Position numbers and translations under genes: made by a program. Below, one piece after another: positions 53,514 through 62,915 of a stretch of DNA of 64,000 bases (the stretch's first letter is position 1; each line of letters opens with the position of its first letter). Origin of the DNA: an uncultured Oscillospiraceae bacterium (GTDB lineage Bacteria; Bacillota; Clostridia; Oscillospirales; Ruminococcaceae); the NCBI GenBank assembly GCA_934466455.1, contig CAKSLF010000003.1, positions 62,001 through 126,000 on the forward strand, given 5' to 3'. Below the pieces are notes generated by a model, which did not search any database, was not told where the DNA came from, and saw nothing but the letters and a program-made list of their open reading frames with translations.

Positions 53514-54401
53514 TCAGTCAACAAGAACGCCCATTACTATAAAACGCTGGTTTGCGCCAAGGGCTTTGCCGAAATAGCGGGTGCAGGTGGAAAGGGTGAT
53601 TATCTTATCGTCGCTACCCACGCTTACGCCAAAGTCGTAAAGGCTCATGCTTTTTGCGGTGGAGGCAATGGAAGCGACATCAACATCGTTGCAGTTGATA
53701 TAGAAAGAGAGATTTTTAGTGAAGGAAACTGCAAAAATGCGGAAGGTGTGTACGCCGCTGTTGGTGGTAAGATAAATATACTGGTTTTCGGAAACCACAT
53801 CTTCGTAGGTAAGAGCCATAAGCGATTCAAATTCGCCGCCGGTCTTTTTGAAGGGGGCAAAGCAGTTGCCCCAGTTGTGACCGTAGATTACGGTGTTTTG
53901 AGAAAGCTCGCCGCTGCGGAGGTTTGCCGTTCCCGCAGCCCAGGTTACGCTTCCGCTTGTGTAATCGGAGGTTTTCTTGCCCTGCCAAACCGGACGGTCG
54001 CTTATGCTGGTGCCCATAACGGTAAGATGAGCGGCAACGGTATAATCCTTGAGGGAATATGTTCCGCCGCTTCCGGAATATCCGGGGTTACCCGCAGAGC
54101 CTATTGCCGTGCCGCCGCTCCATCCGCCGGAGCCGCCGCCTTCACCGGAGCCGTCTTCCGCAATAACAGGTTTTATTGTGGTTTTATAGAGGTTTTCATA
54201 TTTAAGAACATAAAGACTTTTGTACATTGTTCCTCTAAGATAGGAATAATCACAAGCGGGCTTTGCCTCCTCGGCAGCCGCCGCAGCAGGCTCGGCAGAG
54301 GGCTGCTGCCCGTTTTCCGAAGCAGCCGAGCCGGAGAGCAAAACCGCCCCCGCAAGAACTATTGCGGCTGCAATTACAGGCAAAAATTTTTTTCCTTTCA
54401 C
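53514..54401 (-). CDS. Sortase (class B/D-like)
   Basis: A 295-residue secreted or membrane-held transpeptidase. A GTG start at 54401 with GGAGG 7 nt upstream is followed by KGKKFLPVIAAAIVLAGAVLL, a signal-anchor helix. A Gly/Ser-rich linker follows. The catalytic domain shows TVIYGHNWGNCF (active His), IITLSTCTRYF (active Cys) and GANQRFIVMG (active Arg). No LPXTG substrate or pilin gene is adjacent, so it may act on distant proteins as a housekeeping sortase. Confidence 0.87.
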   Translation of the reverse strand: MKGKKFLPVIAAAIVLAGAVLLSGSAASENGQQPSAEPAAAAAEEAKPACDYSYLRGTMYKSLYVLKYENLYKTTIKPVIAEDGSGEGGGSGGWSGGTAIGSAGNPGYSGSGGTYSLKDYTVAAHLTVMGTSISDRPVWQGKKTSDYTSGSVTWAAGTANLRSGELSQNTVIYGHNWGNCFAPFKKTGGEFESLMALTYEDVVSENQYIYLTTNSGVHTFRIFAVSFTKNLSFYINCNDVDVASIASTAKSMSLYDFGVSVGSDDKIITLSTCTRYFGKALGANQRFIVMGVLVD

Positions 54402-54518
54402 AAAATCGCCTCCTGACAAAATTATAGTATATCAGATTACAAAATATACGGCAATAGTCTTGGAAAAATTTTTTGCGTGCTCAAACGGTGCTCAAGCATC
54501 ACAAAAGCGGTGCTCAAA

Positions 54519-55364
54519 TTACCCGACAATAAATTGGAGCACCATTCCGCTGAGCACGGAAATTGCAAAGAGCATTACCGCAATGCGAATGCATTCGCTT
54601 TTGTCCAAATCGGTGCGGAAAAGCACAAGCAGACCGACGCCTGCGCCGGCAGAAAGACCTGCGACGGCGGAACCAAAGCTGATTGCGCCCTCGGCATAAA
54701 GCTGGGAAAGAACAACGGAGGCCGCACAGTTCGGAATAAGTCCGACAAGACCGGCAAGAATGGGCTGAAACACGGTTCCGCTCATAAGAAAGCTTTCAAG
54801 AGTGCTTTCGCCTATAAAAGCGATGGCGGCATTAAGCGCAAGCATTACTATAATAAGGAATATAAAAGTTTCTGCGGTGTGGTGCAAGGCACTTTTGAGT
54901 ATGCCGCCTTCGCCCTCCGTATCGCAGTGAGTATGAAGCTCGACAACGGCTTCCTCATCCTTGCGGCTTGCCCTAAGCACGCCGGAGATGTCTATTGCAA
55001 GACCAGCAACGGCAGCAAGTAAAAATTTTGCTCCAAGCAGAGGAAGAAGCTTTCCTGCACTCTGCGGGTTGGAGATTAGTACGGGTATGGCCTCATCGCT
55101 TGTGGAGATAAATACGGCAATAAGCGTTCCCGCAGTTATCATTCTGTTGGAATAAAGATTAGCCGCAGCAACGGAAAAGCCGCATTGCGGAACGATTCCA
55201 AGCAGAGCACCGATGACGGAGCCTGCCTTGCCGAATTTTGCAAGCCATGCCGCAAATTTATCCGCCGCACGGTGTTCAATAAACTCTATTATAAGATACG
55301 CTCCAAAAAGAAAGGGGAGGGTTTTAAGCGCATCTAAAAGCGTATCAAGAATAACATCAAGCAT
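54519..55364 (-). CDS. ArsP_2-type metal/metalloid exporter
   Basis: A 281-residue membrane protein with two similar halves: LLGIVPQCGFSVAAANLYS and LVGLIPNCAASVVLSQLYAEG, each with a Pro-x-Cys pair in a helix. A middle loop contains ELHTHCDTEGEGG. These are features I associate with putative heavy-metal exporters of the ArsP_2 (PF11449) kind. The metal is unknown. The ATG has GAGGTAAAC before it; a strong promoter lies upstream. Confidence 0.75.
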   Translation of the reverse strand: MLDVILDTLLDALKTLPFLFGAYLIIEFIEHRAADKFAAWLAKFGKAGSVIGALLGIVPQCGFSVAAANLYSNRMITAGTLIAVFISTSDEAIPVLISNPQSAGKLLPLLGAKFLLAAVAGLAIDISGVLRASRKDEEAVVELHTHCDTEGEGGILKSALHHTAETFIFLIIVMLALNAAIAFIGESTLESFLMSGTVFQPILAGLVGLIPNCAASVVLSQLYAEGAISFGSAVAGLSAGAGVGLLVLFRTDLDKSECIRIAVMLFAISVLSGMVLQFIVG

Positions 55365-55384
55365 ATGTTTACCTCTTTTGTTTT

Positions 55385-55464
55385 AATAACATATATAATA
55401 TAAGTCGCCGTTGGTTTTGTACCAAACGATAATATATTATTGTATGTACAGGCGGCTTTGTCAA
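55385..55464 (-). promoter_or_regulatory. Promoter and possible operator of the ArsP_2-like gene
   Basis: TTGACA (55464-55459), 17-nt spacer, AATAAT (55441-55436). Just downstream an imperfect repeat CGTTTGGT/ACCAACG could be a repressor site. No yybP-ykoY manganese riboswitch was seen. The rest of the stretch to 55700 is AT-rich and holds no gene I can support. Confidence 0.6.
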
Positions 55465-55708
55465 GAATATCCGTAAAAATATAAATAAAGAAAATTTTTG
55501 TGATGAATTTGTGACGAAAATATACGGCAAAGTTCTCTTTGAATATATCATACAGAGAAAATGCACGAATAAATGAATGAATATACAGCGAAATAACTGA
55601 AAAATGAATAAATGCCTTCAAAATCGGCGAAAAAAGTGAAAGAAAATCAAAATTTTATTGAAAATTATAAGAAAAAACACCAAATTTGCAATTTTGCAAA
55701 AATAACTC

Positions 55709-55737
55709 TTGCACTTTTTATGTTTGGGTAATATAAT
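55709..55737 (+). promoter_or_regulatory. Sigma-A promoter of the liv operon
   Basis: TTGCAC (55709-55714), 17-nt spacer, TATAAT (55732-55737). Transcription should begin near 55744. Confidence 0.75.
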
Positions 55738-55754
55738 AACCTTAAATTTTTCAA

Positions 55755-55820
55755 TTCACAGGTTTAATGCGCTTGTGCATTAAACTGTGAAAGTATTATT
55801 TGCACGGACAAAGTTCCGTG
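55755..55820 (+). promoter_or_regulatory. Structured leader of the liv operon
   Basis: Two hairpins: TTCACAG-TTTAATGC with GCATTAAA-TGTGAA (55755-55791, one bulge each side) and CACGGA with TCCGTG (55803-55820). No T tract follows, so they are not terminators. They fit no riboswitch class I know. They may protect the RNA or bind a regulator. Confidence 0.5.
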
Positions 55821-55845
55821 TGCGAAAGAGGAGGTAAACGAAAAA

Positions 55846-56997
55846 ATGAAAAAGCTTTTTGCAACAGTACTTGTTTTTGCAATGGTATTATGTATGTTTG
55901 CAGGCTGCAATTCCGGCAGCAATGGGGGCTCCGAGCGAATTAAAATCGGCGGAATCGGTCCTCTTACGGGCGGCGCAGCTATTTACGGCAACGCAGTAAA
56001 AAATGCAATGGAAATTGCGGTTGAAGAAGTTAACGCCAAGGGCGGGGTTCAGTTTGAGCTTAATTTTCAGGACGACGCTCACGATGCGGAAAGTTCTGTG
56101 AACGCTTACGGCATCCTTATGGACTGGGGTATGCAGGTACTTGTCGGACCGGTTACCTCCACTCCCGCCGCAGCGGTTGCACCCGAGGCGGAGGCAGACG
56201 GCGTATTTATGCTTACGCCCTCCGCTTCCTCCGTTAAGGTTATAGAGAACAAAACTCATGTATTCCAGATGTGCTTTTCCGACCCGAACCAAGGCGTCGG
56301 CGCAGCGGATTATATGTCGGAACACCATGTCGGAGGCTCCGTTGCCGTAATTTATAGAAGCGACGATGCCTACTCCGTAGGTATTTACGAAAAATTTGTT
56401 TCCGAGGCGGAAAACAAGGGAATCAGCATTGTTTATACCGGAACCTTTGAAGAAGCAAACAAAACGGAGTTTTCTTCCCAGCTTACCGCAGCAAAACAGG
56501 CAAATGCCGATATGCTTTTCCTGCCGATTTACTGCGAGTCCATTGCTCCGCTTATGACCCAGGCGGCTTCCATGGGATACAATGTGGGCTATTTCGGCGT
56601 TGACGGAATGGACGGAATCCTTGAGGTAGAGGGATTTGATTCTTCTCTTGCAGAGGGCGCATATTTGCTTACTCCGTTCTCTGCGGACGCAACCGACGAA
56701 AAGACGGTACACTTTGTTGAAGCATACAAAGCAAAATATAACGAGGTTCCAAACCAGTTTGCGGCGGACGCATACGACTGCGTTTATGCGCTGTATGAGG
56801 CTTGCACGGCTGCCGGAGTTACCAGCGATATGAGCGCACAGGATATTTGTGCCGCACTTACCGACCAGTTTGCAACAGGAAAGCTTGTGTTCAGCGGCGT
56901 TACCGGAAGCGGCATGACATGGGATTCCACCGGTGCGGTTTCAAAATCCCCGATGGCGGTTGTTATCAAGGACGGCAAATATACCCTTGCCGGCTGA
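55846..56997 (+). CDS. livJ: Branched-chain amino acid ABC transporter, substrate-binding lipoprotein
   Basis: Captures Leu, Ile or Val outside the cell. The 383-residue protein begins with a lipoprotein signal (MKKLFATVLVFAMVLCMFAGC, lipobox FAGC with Cys21). It continues with IKIGGIGPLTGGAAIYGNAV and VLVGPVTSTPAAAVAPEAE, the Peripla_BP_6 fold. It is the first gene of the liv operon, behind a strong promoter and GAGGAGG ribosome site. Confidence 0.93.
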   Translation: MKKLFATVLVFAMVLCMFAGCNSGSNGGSERIKIGGIGPLTGGAAIYGNAVKNAMEIAVEEVNAKGGVQFELNFQDDAHDAESSVNAYGILMDWGMQVLVGPVTSTPAAAVAPEAEADGVFMLTPSASSVKVIENKTHVFQMCFSDPNQGVGAADYMSEHHVGGSVAVIYRSDDAYSVGIYEKFVSEAENKGISIVYTGTFEEANKTEFSSQLTAAKQANADMLFLPIYCESIAPLMTQAASMGYNVGYFGVDGMDGILEVEGFDSSLAEGAYLLTPFSADATDEKTVHFVEAYKAKYNEVPNQFAADAYDCVYALYEACTAAGVTSDMSAQDICAALTDQFATGKLVFSGVTGSGMTWDSTGAVSKSPMAVVIKDGKYTLAG

Positions 56998-57119
56998 TGG
57001 GGAAAATATAATCAGACTGTAAGCTTTGTAAAGGAGGAATGCCCGTTTTCGGTATTCCTCCAAAGCGTTATACGGCGGATTTTTTTCGCCGTGAATTTAT
57101 ATGAACGGAGCTTTGGGCA

Positions 57120-58001
57120 ATGACACTATTAACATACATTATAAACGGCATAAGTCTTGGCAGCGTTTACGCAATTATAGCCCTTGGCTATACCATGGTT
57201 TACGGCATTGCCAAAATGCTTAATTTTGCGCACGGCGATATAATCATGGTCGGCGCATATATATCGTATTTTGCGGCGACCTCCTTCGGTATGCCGCCGG
57301 CGGTTTGTATTCTTGCGGCGATGGCGGCTTGCACCGTGCTTGGAATTGCCATTGAGAGATTTGCTTACCGTCCGCTTAGAAATGCAAACTCCCTTGCGGT
57401 GCTCATTACGGCAATCGGCGTGAGCTATTTGCTTCAAAACGGTGCTCAGCTTCTTTGGACGAGCAATCCGAAGATGTATTCTTCTCTTATAAATCTTCCG
57501 GCAATCCACCTTTTTGACGGAAAACTTACAATAACCGGAAGCACACTTGTTACCGTGCTCGCCTGCGTTGCGGTAATGATAATGCTCATGTTCATTACGA
57601 AAAAAACAAAGATAGGAAAGGCAATGCGTGCCGTAAGCGAGGACAAAGAAGCAGCTCAGCTTATGGGGATCAATGTGAATTTTACGATTTCCGTAACCTT
57701 TGCAATAGGCTCTGCGCTTGCTGCGGTGGCGGGAGTTCTTCTGTGCTCGTCCTATCCGAGCCTGTATCCTACTCTCGGCTCTATGACCGGTATAAAGGCG
57801 TTTACGGCGGCTGTTTTCGGCGGGATAGGTTCAATTCCCGGAGCGTTTGTTGGAGGAATTTTGCTTGGCGTAATCGAAAAATTTGCCGAAGGATATATTT
57901 CTACCCAGCTTTCCAACGCCATTGTTTTCGGCGTGCTCATAGTGGTTCTTCTTGTTAAGCCGGCGGGACTTTTCGGCAAGGTCCGCCGGGAGAAAGTTTG
58001 A
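57120..58001 (+). CDS. livH: Branched-chain amino acid ABC transporter permease
   Basis: A 293-residue permease with ~8 helices: SLGSVYAIIALGYTMVYGI, FAHGDIIMVGAYISYF, GKAMRAVSEDKEAAQLMGINV (the ATPase-contact loop) and GGIGSIPGAFVGGILLG. It pairs with LivM. GGAG precedes the ATG. It lies 122 bp after livJ with no terminator. Confidence 0.94.
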   Translation: MTLLTYIINGISLGSVYAIIALGYTMVYGIAKMLNFAHGDIIMVGAYISYFAATSFGMPPAVCILAAMAACTVLGIAIERFAYRPLRNANSLAVLITAIGVSYLLQNGAQLLWTSNPKMYSSLINLPAIHLFDGKLTITGSTLVTVLACVAVMIMLMFITKKTKIGKAMRAVSEDKEAAQLMGINVNFTISVTFAIGSALAAVAGVLLCSSYPSLYPTLGSMTGIKAFTAAVFGGIGSIPGAFVGGILLGVIEKFAEGYISTQLSNAIVFGVLIVVLLVKPAGLFGKVRREKV

Positions 58002-58011
58002 GGTGAACACC

Positions 58012-59103
58012 ATGGAAAATGTGAAAAGCAAACTCGGCGGAATGAAAAAAAGCACAAAACAGGACCTTATAACCTACGGAATGGTGACCGTGCTCTTTGT
58101 GCTTTTTCAGGTGCTTGGAAGCACAGGAGTTTTAAGCCGTTCTTTAAGCGGACAGCTTGTTCCTGTGTGTGTATATATAGTTGCGGCTATTGCCCTTAAC
58201 CTTGTAGTCGGCTTTTCCGGAGAATTAAGCCTTGGGCATGCGGGCTTTTTGAGCATCGGCGCATTTTCGGGAGCGGTGTTCTGCAAGCTGTTTTCCGGTA
58301 TAGGCAATAATACGGTAAGCCTTGTGCTGGCAATGGTATGCGGCGGCATTGTAGCCGGAATTTTCGGCTTTCTTATCGGAATTCCGGTTCTTCGTCTGCG
58401 GGGCGACTACCTGGCGATAGTTACCCTTGCTTTCGGCGAGATAATAAGGAACCTTATAAACTGCGTATACCTCGGAACCGACAAAAACGGAAAATGGTAT
58501 TTCAGCTTTGGAAGCGCAGCCGACGCAGAGGGCGGAACGACCGTAATCAACGGGCCTATGGGTATTACCGGTAACGAGAGGATTTCTACCTTTGCCGTTG
58601 GCTTTGGGCTTATAATTTTTACTCTTTTTATTGTGTTTAACCTTATCCATTCAAAAACAGGCAGAGCAATTATGGCAATCAGGGACAACAGAATAGCAGC
58701 CGAAAGCGTAGGACTTTCGGCAACCGGCTTTAAGATGACGGCTTTTGTTATTTCTGCGATGCTTACGGGAATGGCGGGTACGCTTTATGCGATGAATTAT
58801 GCCTCCGTTGCACCAAGCAAATTTGGATTTAACCAGTCCGTGCTCATTCTTATTTTTGTCGTGCTCGGCGGAATGGGAAGCATAAGAGGCTCTATTATTG
58901 CGGCGATAATCCTTACTGTTCTGCCGGAGCAGCTTCGTGGAGTCGGTGATTTCCGTATGCTTATCTATGCGCTTTTGCTTATTGCAATGATGCTTCTTAC
59001 CCAGTCCGAAAAGGGCAAAATGCTTCTCGGAAAAGCTTCCGCAAAGCTTAAAGCACTTTTCGGCACTCATAAAAAATCGGGAAAGGAGGAGCAACCCGAA
59101 TGA
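58012..59103 (+). CDS. livM: Branched-chain amino acid ABC transporter permease
   Basis: A 363-residue permease: NLVVGFSGELSLGHAGFLSIGAFSGAVF, GRAIMAIRDNRIAAESVGLS (contact loop) and LGGMGSIRGSIIAAIILT. GAGGTGA gives the best spacing to the ATG at 58012. It begins 10 bp after livH and overlaps livG by ATGA. Confidence 0.94.
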   Translation: MENVKSKLGGMKKSTKQDLITYGMVTVLFVLFQVLGSTGVLSRSLSGQLVPVCVYIVAAIALNLVVGFSGELSLGHAGFLSIGAFSGAVFCKLFSGIGNNTVSLVLAMVCGGIVAGIFGFLIGIPVLRLRGDYLAIVTLAFGEIIRNLINCVYLGTDKNGKWYFSFGSAADAEGGTTVINGPMGITGNERISTFAVGFGLIIFTLFIVFNLIHSKTGRAIMAIRDNRIAAESVGLSATGFKMTAFVISAMLTGMAGTLYAMNYASVAPSKFGFNQSVLILIFVVLGGMGSIRGSIIAAIILTVLPEQLRGVGDFRMLIYALLLIAMMLLTQSEKGKMLLGKASAKLKALFGTHKKSGKEEQPE

Positions 59104-59933
59104 GCGAGCTTGTAAGAGTCGTCAACGACAACGCCCTTCTTACCGAAAGGGACATAAATATGTCGCCGGTGCTTGAGACAAGGCACCTTGGCATAGAATT
59201 CGGCGGACTGAAGGCGGTGGATGATTTTAACCTTACCATCGGTCAAAGCGAAATAACCGGGCTTATCGGTCCGAACGGCGCAGGAAAAACTACGGTTTTT
59301 AACCTGTTGACAAAGGTTTATAAGCCGACCCACGGTACTATTCTTCTTAACCAAAAGGATATTAACGACTATGACACAATAAAGGCAAACCACGCCGGAA
59401 TTGCCCGTACATTCCAGAATATACGCCTTTTTAATAACCTTACCGTTGCGGAAAATGTGCTTGTCGGTTTGCACGACGAGATGACCTATAACCTTGCGCA
59501 GTCGCTTTTCCGCACTCCGGCGTTTCTACGCTCGGAAAAAATCGCAAGAAAGCGTGCGTTGGAGCTTCTGTCAATTTTTGATATGCAGGAGCTTGCGGAT
59601 GTTCAGGCGGGAAACCTGCCCTACGGTGCGCAACGCCGTCTTGAAATAGTTCGCGCCCTTGCAACAAACCCATGCCTGCTCCTTCTTGACGAGCCGGCTG
59701 CCGGAATGAACCCGTCCGAAACGGCGGAGCTTATGGAAAACATCAGAAAAATCCGTGACACCTTCCACATCGCAATTATGCTTATTGAGCACGATATGAA
59801 TCTTGTTATGGGAATCTGTGAGGGAATTGCCGTGCTCAACTACGGAAAAATCATTGCAAAGGGAACGCCGGAGGAAATAAAAAACAACCCGACCGTTATC
59901 GAGGCATATCTCGGTAAGCAGGGCGAGAATTAA
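59100..59933 (+). CDS. livG: Branched-chain amino acid ABC transporter ATP-binding protein
   Basis: A 277-residue ATPase. Walker [15 protein letters not shown], the LivG signature [19 protein letters not shown], and Walker [16 protein letters not shown] are present. The first ~20 residues ([20 protein letters not shown]) extend beyond usual homologues; a later ATG at 59160 is a possible alternative. GGAGGAG precedes the first ATG. Confidence 0.94.
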   Translation: MSELVRVVNDNALLTERDINMSPVLETRHLGIEFGGLKAVDDFNLTIGQSEITGLIGPNGAGKTTVFNLLTKVYKPTHGTILLNQKDINDYDTIKANHAGIARTFQNIRLFNNLTVAENVLVGLHDEMTYNLAQSLFRTPAFLRSEKIARKRALELLSIFDMQELADVQAGNLPYGAQRRLEIVRALATNPCLLLLDEPAAGMNPSETAELMENIRKIRDTFHIAIMLIEHDMNLVMGICEGIAVLNYGKIIAKGTPEEIKNNPTVIEAYLGKQGEN

Positions 59934-59948
59934 GGAGGAGGGCGCAGA

Positions 59949-60653
59949 ATGCTTCTTGAAGTTGATAATCTTAATGTGTATTACGGCGCAATCCATGCCA
60001 TAAAAGGCGTATCCTTTAATGTAAACGAAGGGGAAATAGTAACCCTTATCGGCGCAAACGGCGCAGGAAAATCCACTACGCTGAAAACCGTTTCCGGAAT
60101 GCTGCGAAGCCGCACCGGTTTTGTAAAATTTGAGGGGAAGGACATAGGGAAAATACCGGCATATAAGCTTCCGGCAATGGGTATTGCCCATGTTCCGGAA
60201 GGAAGACGCATTTTTCAGGAGCTTACCGTTACGGAAAACCTTGAAATGGGCGCATACACACGCCCCGGTTCCGAGATAAAAGCAAGCATGGAGGATGTTT
60301 TTAACCGTTTTCCACGCCTTTTGGAGCGGAAAAATCAGATTGCGGGAACTCTTTCCGGCGGCGAGCAGCAGATGCTTGCAATGGGCAGGGCACTTATGTC
60401 AAAGCCGAAGCTTATGATGCTCGACGAGCCGTCCATGGGGCTTTCGCCGCTGCTTGTTCAGCAGATTTTTGACATAATCAAAGAGCTTAACGAAGCCGGA
60501 ACAACAATTTTGCTTGTTGAGCAGAACGCAAAAATGGCACTCTCCGTTGCGGACAGGGCTTATGTGCTCGAAACCGGCAATGTGGTTATGGAGGGCAAGG
60601 CAGAGGATATGCTGAACGACGAATCCGTAAAAAAAGCGTATCTTGGCGGCTGA
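59949..60653 (+). CDS. livF: Branched-chain amino acid ABC transporter ATP-binding protein
   Basis: A 234-residue ATPase with GANGAGKSTTLKTVSGM, LSGGEQQMLAMGRALM and MLDEPSMGLSPLLVQQIF. It completes a full livJHMGF set and ends at a strong terminator. GGAGGAG precedes the ATG. Confidence 0.95.
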   Translation: MLLEVDNLNVYYGAIHAIKGVSFNVNEGEIVTLIGANGAGKSTTLKTVSGMLRSRTGFVKFEGKDIGKIPAYKLPAMGIAHVPEGRRIFQELTVTENLEMGAYTRPGSEIKASMEDVFNRFPRLLERKNQIAGTLSGGEQQMLAMGRALMSKPKLMMLDEPSMGLSPLLVQQIFDIIKELNEAGTTILLVEQNAKMALSVADRAYVLETGNVVMEGKAEDMLNDESVKKAYLGG

Positions 60654-60671
60654 TAATATATAGAGAAGAAA

Positions 60672-60697
60672 AAGCACCCCCGGGGGTGCTTTTTTTT
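60672..60697 (+). terminator. Terminator of the liv operon
   Basis: AAGCACCCCC and GGGGGTGCTT followed by a T tract. Confidence 0.88.
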
Positions 60698-60750
60698 GTG
60701 CGCCGGGGACGGAAAAAAGCAAAAAATGTGTCAATAATGGCAATTTCGGA

Positions 60751-60779
60751 TTGAAAAAGAAAGCCTGCGGTGCTATAAT
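60751..60779 (+). promoter_or_regulatory. Sigma-A promoter of recJ-relA
   Basis: TTGAAA (60751-60756), 17-nt spacer, TATAAT (60774-60779). Confidence 0.75.
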
Positions 60780-60828
60780 AGATTAAATATAATGGTATAG
60801 TGTTTATTCTTATCCGCGGAGGTTCTGT

Positions 60829-62877
60829 ATGAAAAAGTGGAAACTTATGCCCGAAAATCCCGGGAAAGCGAAGCATATTGAGGAAGAGCTTGGTTTGCCT
60901 GCACTTGTTACGGAGGTGCTTGTGGCACGCGGGCTTGATACCCCTGCGAAGGTAAAAGAATTTATTACGGAGGAAATTCCTTTTTCCGATCCGATGGCAT
61001 ATAAGGATATGGACAAGGCTGCGGACAGAATAGGCGGCGCATTGGAGGACGGCGAAAAGGTTTGCGTATACGGAGATTATGATTGCGACGGAATGACCGC
61101 AACAGTTTTGCTCTATGATTATCTCCAGTCCATAGGCTGCGATGTTTGGTACTATATCCCCGACAGAGAGAACGAGGGCTATGGGCTTAACAAAGACGCA
61201 ATCGACTTTATTGCGGCAAAGGATACCGACCTTATTATTACTGTGGATAACGGAATTTCCGCCATTGAAGAGATAGATTATGCCGCTTCCCTTGGAATTG
61301 ATGTTGTTGTTACCGACCATCATAAGCCAAGAGAGATCCTTCCGAATGCGGTTGCCGTTGTTGACCCGCACCGCCGTGATGAGGAGAATAACGACAAAAT
61401 ATACCGTGACCTTGCGGGAGTCGGCGTTGCGTTTAAGCTTGTCTGCGCTTTGGAAAACGACGACGGCTGGGGAATTGCGGAGCAATATGCCGACCTTATC
61501 TGTATAGGAACGGTTGCGGATATTGTTCCCCTTACCGGCGAAAACAGAATCCTTGTGCGCCAAGGAATTGCGCTTATTCCGGAAACGACAAATTACGGAC
61601 TCAGAGCACTTCTTGAGGAAACCGGGCTTGCAGGAAAAAAGCTTACGGCGGAGGCTATTGCTTTTGGAATTGCGCCCAAGCTTAATTCCGCCGCACGCCT
61701 CGGTTCGGCTTATCAGGTAACGGAGCTTTTGACCACGGAGGATGAGGAAAGAGCGGAGGAGCTTGCAAGGGATCTTTACGAGCAAAACCGCCGCCGCCAG
61801 GAGCTTGAGCGTGAAATCGCCGAAGAGGTGGATAAGCTTTATGCCGAGAGAGCGGATGTTTTTAACGACAGGGTTATTGTAATTGAGGGCGAAGGCTGGC
61901 ACCACGGAGTAATCGGAATAGTTTGCGCAAGGGTCGTTGAGCATACGGGCAAGCCGTGCGTGCTGATATCAAGGGATGGCACAGAGGCAAGAGGCTCCGC
62001 AAGAAGCGTAGAGGGCTTTTCTATGATAGAGGCGGTCAGCTATGCCTCCGATTGCCTTACCAGATACGGCGGACACCCATTTGCAGCAGGCTTGAGCATG
62101 GATTCCGACAAAATTGACGAATTCAGAAAAAAGATAAACGAATTTGCAAAGAATAATTTTGAGCTTATGCCGGTGTTTACTCAGAAAATCGACCGGGTTC
62201 TTGACCCGGCAAGGCTTACTGCGGAAAATATATCCTCGCTCCAGCTTCTTGAGCCCTTCGGCGCAGCAAACGAGATGCCTGTTTTTGCATTCAGAAAGGT
62301 TATTGTGGACGGAATTTATCCAATTGGCAACGGGCGTCATCTGCGTATTAAGTTCAAAAAGGCCGGGCTTTCGTTCTTTGCGGTATATTTCGGTATGACG
62401 GAGGAAGAATTTCCCTATAAGCCGGAGGATATAGTTGATGTTGCGGCAACCTGCGAACCGGACGAATATAACGGCGAGGCAAGAGTTTCCGTAAAGGTAA
62501 GAGATATTCGTCCGTCCTCGCTGAGTCAGGAAAAGCTCTTCTGCGGAAATCTTTATTATGACGGATATAAGCGGGGGGAGGAAATTCCCGAAGACGATAT
62601 TCCCGAAAGGGGAGATATAGCGGTGATTTATCGCTATATCAGAAAGCACGGCAGCTTTAGAGGCGAGCTTGATGTCCTTTTCGGAAGAATAACCGGCGAA
62701 AATAAGGAATGTGCAATGGATTCCTGCAAAATGCGCCTTTGCCTTGATATTATGGAGGAAATGGGTCTTGTTTCCCGCCGGTTTGACGGAAAAGCGGAAA
62801 CCGTTGAGCTTTTGCCGACAAGCAAGGTTAATATTGAGGATTCCGAAATTCTTCGCAGCTTAAAGAAAAACGGCTGA
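60829..62877 (+). CDS. recJ: Single-stranded-DNA-specific exonuclease RecJ
   Basis: Degrades single-stranded DNA 5' to 3' in repair. The 682-residue protein has DHH motifs VYGDYDCDGMTATV (near residue 81) and VVTDHHKPRE, then LAGVGVAFKL, the DHHA1 domain with EGWHHGVIGIVCARVVE, and RYGGHPFAAGLSM. A C-terminal OB-like part and a ~110-residue tail follow. GGAGG precedes the ATG. relA follows closely, a common pairing. Confidence 0.94.
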   Translation: MKKWKLMPENPGKAKHIEEELGLPALVTEVLVARGLDTPAKVKEFITEEIPFSDPMAYKDMDKAADRIGGALEDGEKVCVYGDYDCDGMTATVLLYDYLQSIGCDVWYYIPDRENEGYGLNKDAIDFIAAKDTDLIITVDNGISAIEEIDYAASLGIDVVVTDHHKPREILPNAVAVVDPHRRDEENNDKIYRDLAGVGVAFKLVCALENDDGWGIAEQYADLICIGTVADIVPLTGENRILVRQGIALIPETTNYGLRALLEETGLAGKKLTAEAIAFGIAPKLNSAARLGSAYQVTELLTTEDEERAEELARDLYEQNRRRQELEREIAEEVDKLYAERADVFNDRVIVIEGEGWHHGVIGIVCARVVEHTGKPCVLISRDGTEARGSARSVEGFSMIEAVSYASDCLTRYGGHPFAAGLSMDSDKIDEFRKKINEFAKNNFELMPVFTQKIDRVLDPARLTAENISSLQLLEPFGAANEMPVFAFRKVIVDGIYPIGNGRHLRIKFKKAGLSFFAVYFGMTEEEFPYKPEDIVDVAATCEPDEYNGEARVSVKVRDIRPSSLSQEKLFCGNLYYDGYKRGEEIPEDDIPERGDIAVIYRYIRKHGSFRGELDVLFGRITGENKECAMDSCKMRLCLDIMEEMGLVSRRFDGKAETVELLPTSKVNIEDSEILRSLKKNG

Positions 62878-62915
62878 AAAAATATGAAGTATGAAAATGA
62901 AGGGCGGTGAAAGAT

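Noticed and set aside
55334..55621. A 95-residue minus-strand reading frame upstream of the metal exporter
   Set aside because: It lies in AT-rich promoter DNA, overlaps the exporter start, lacks a ribosome site and has Ile/Phe-rich random composition.
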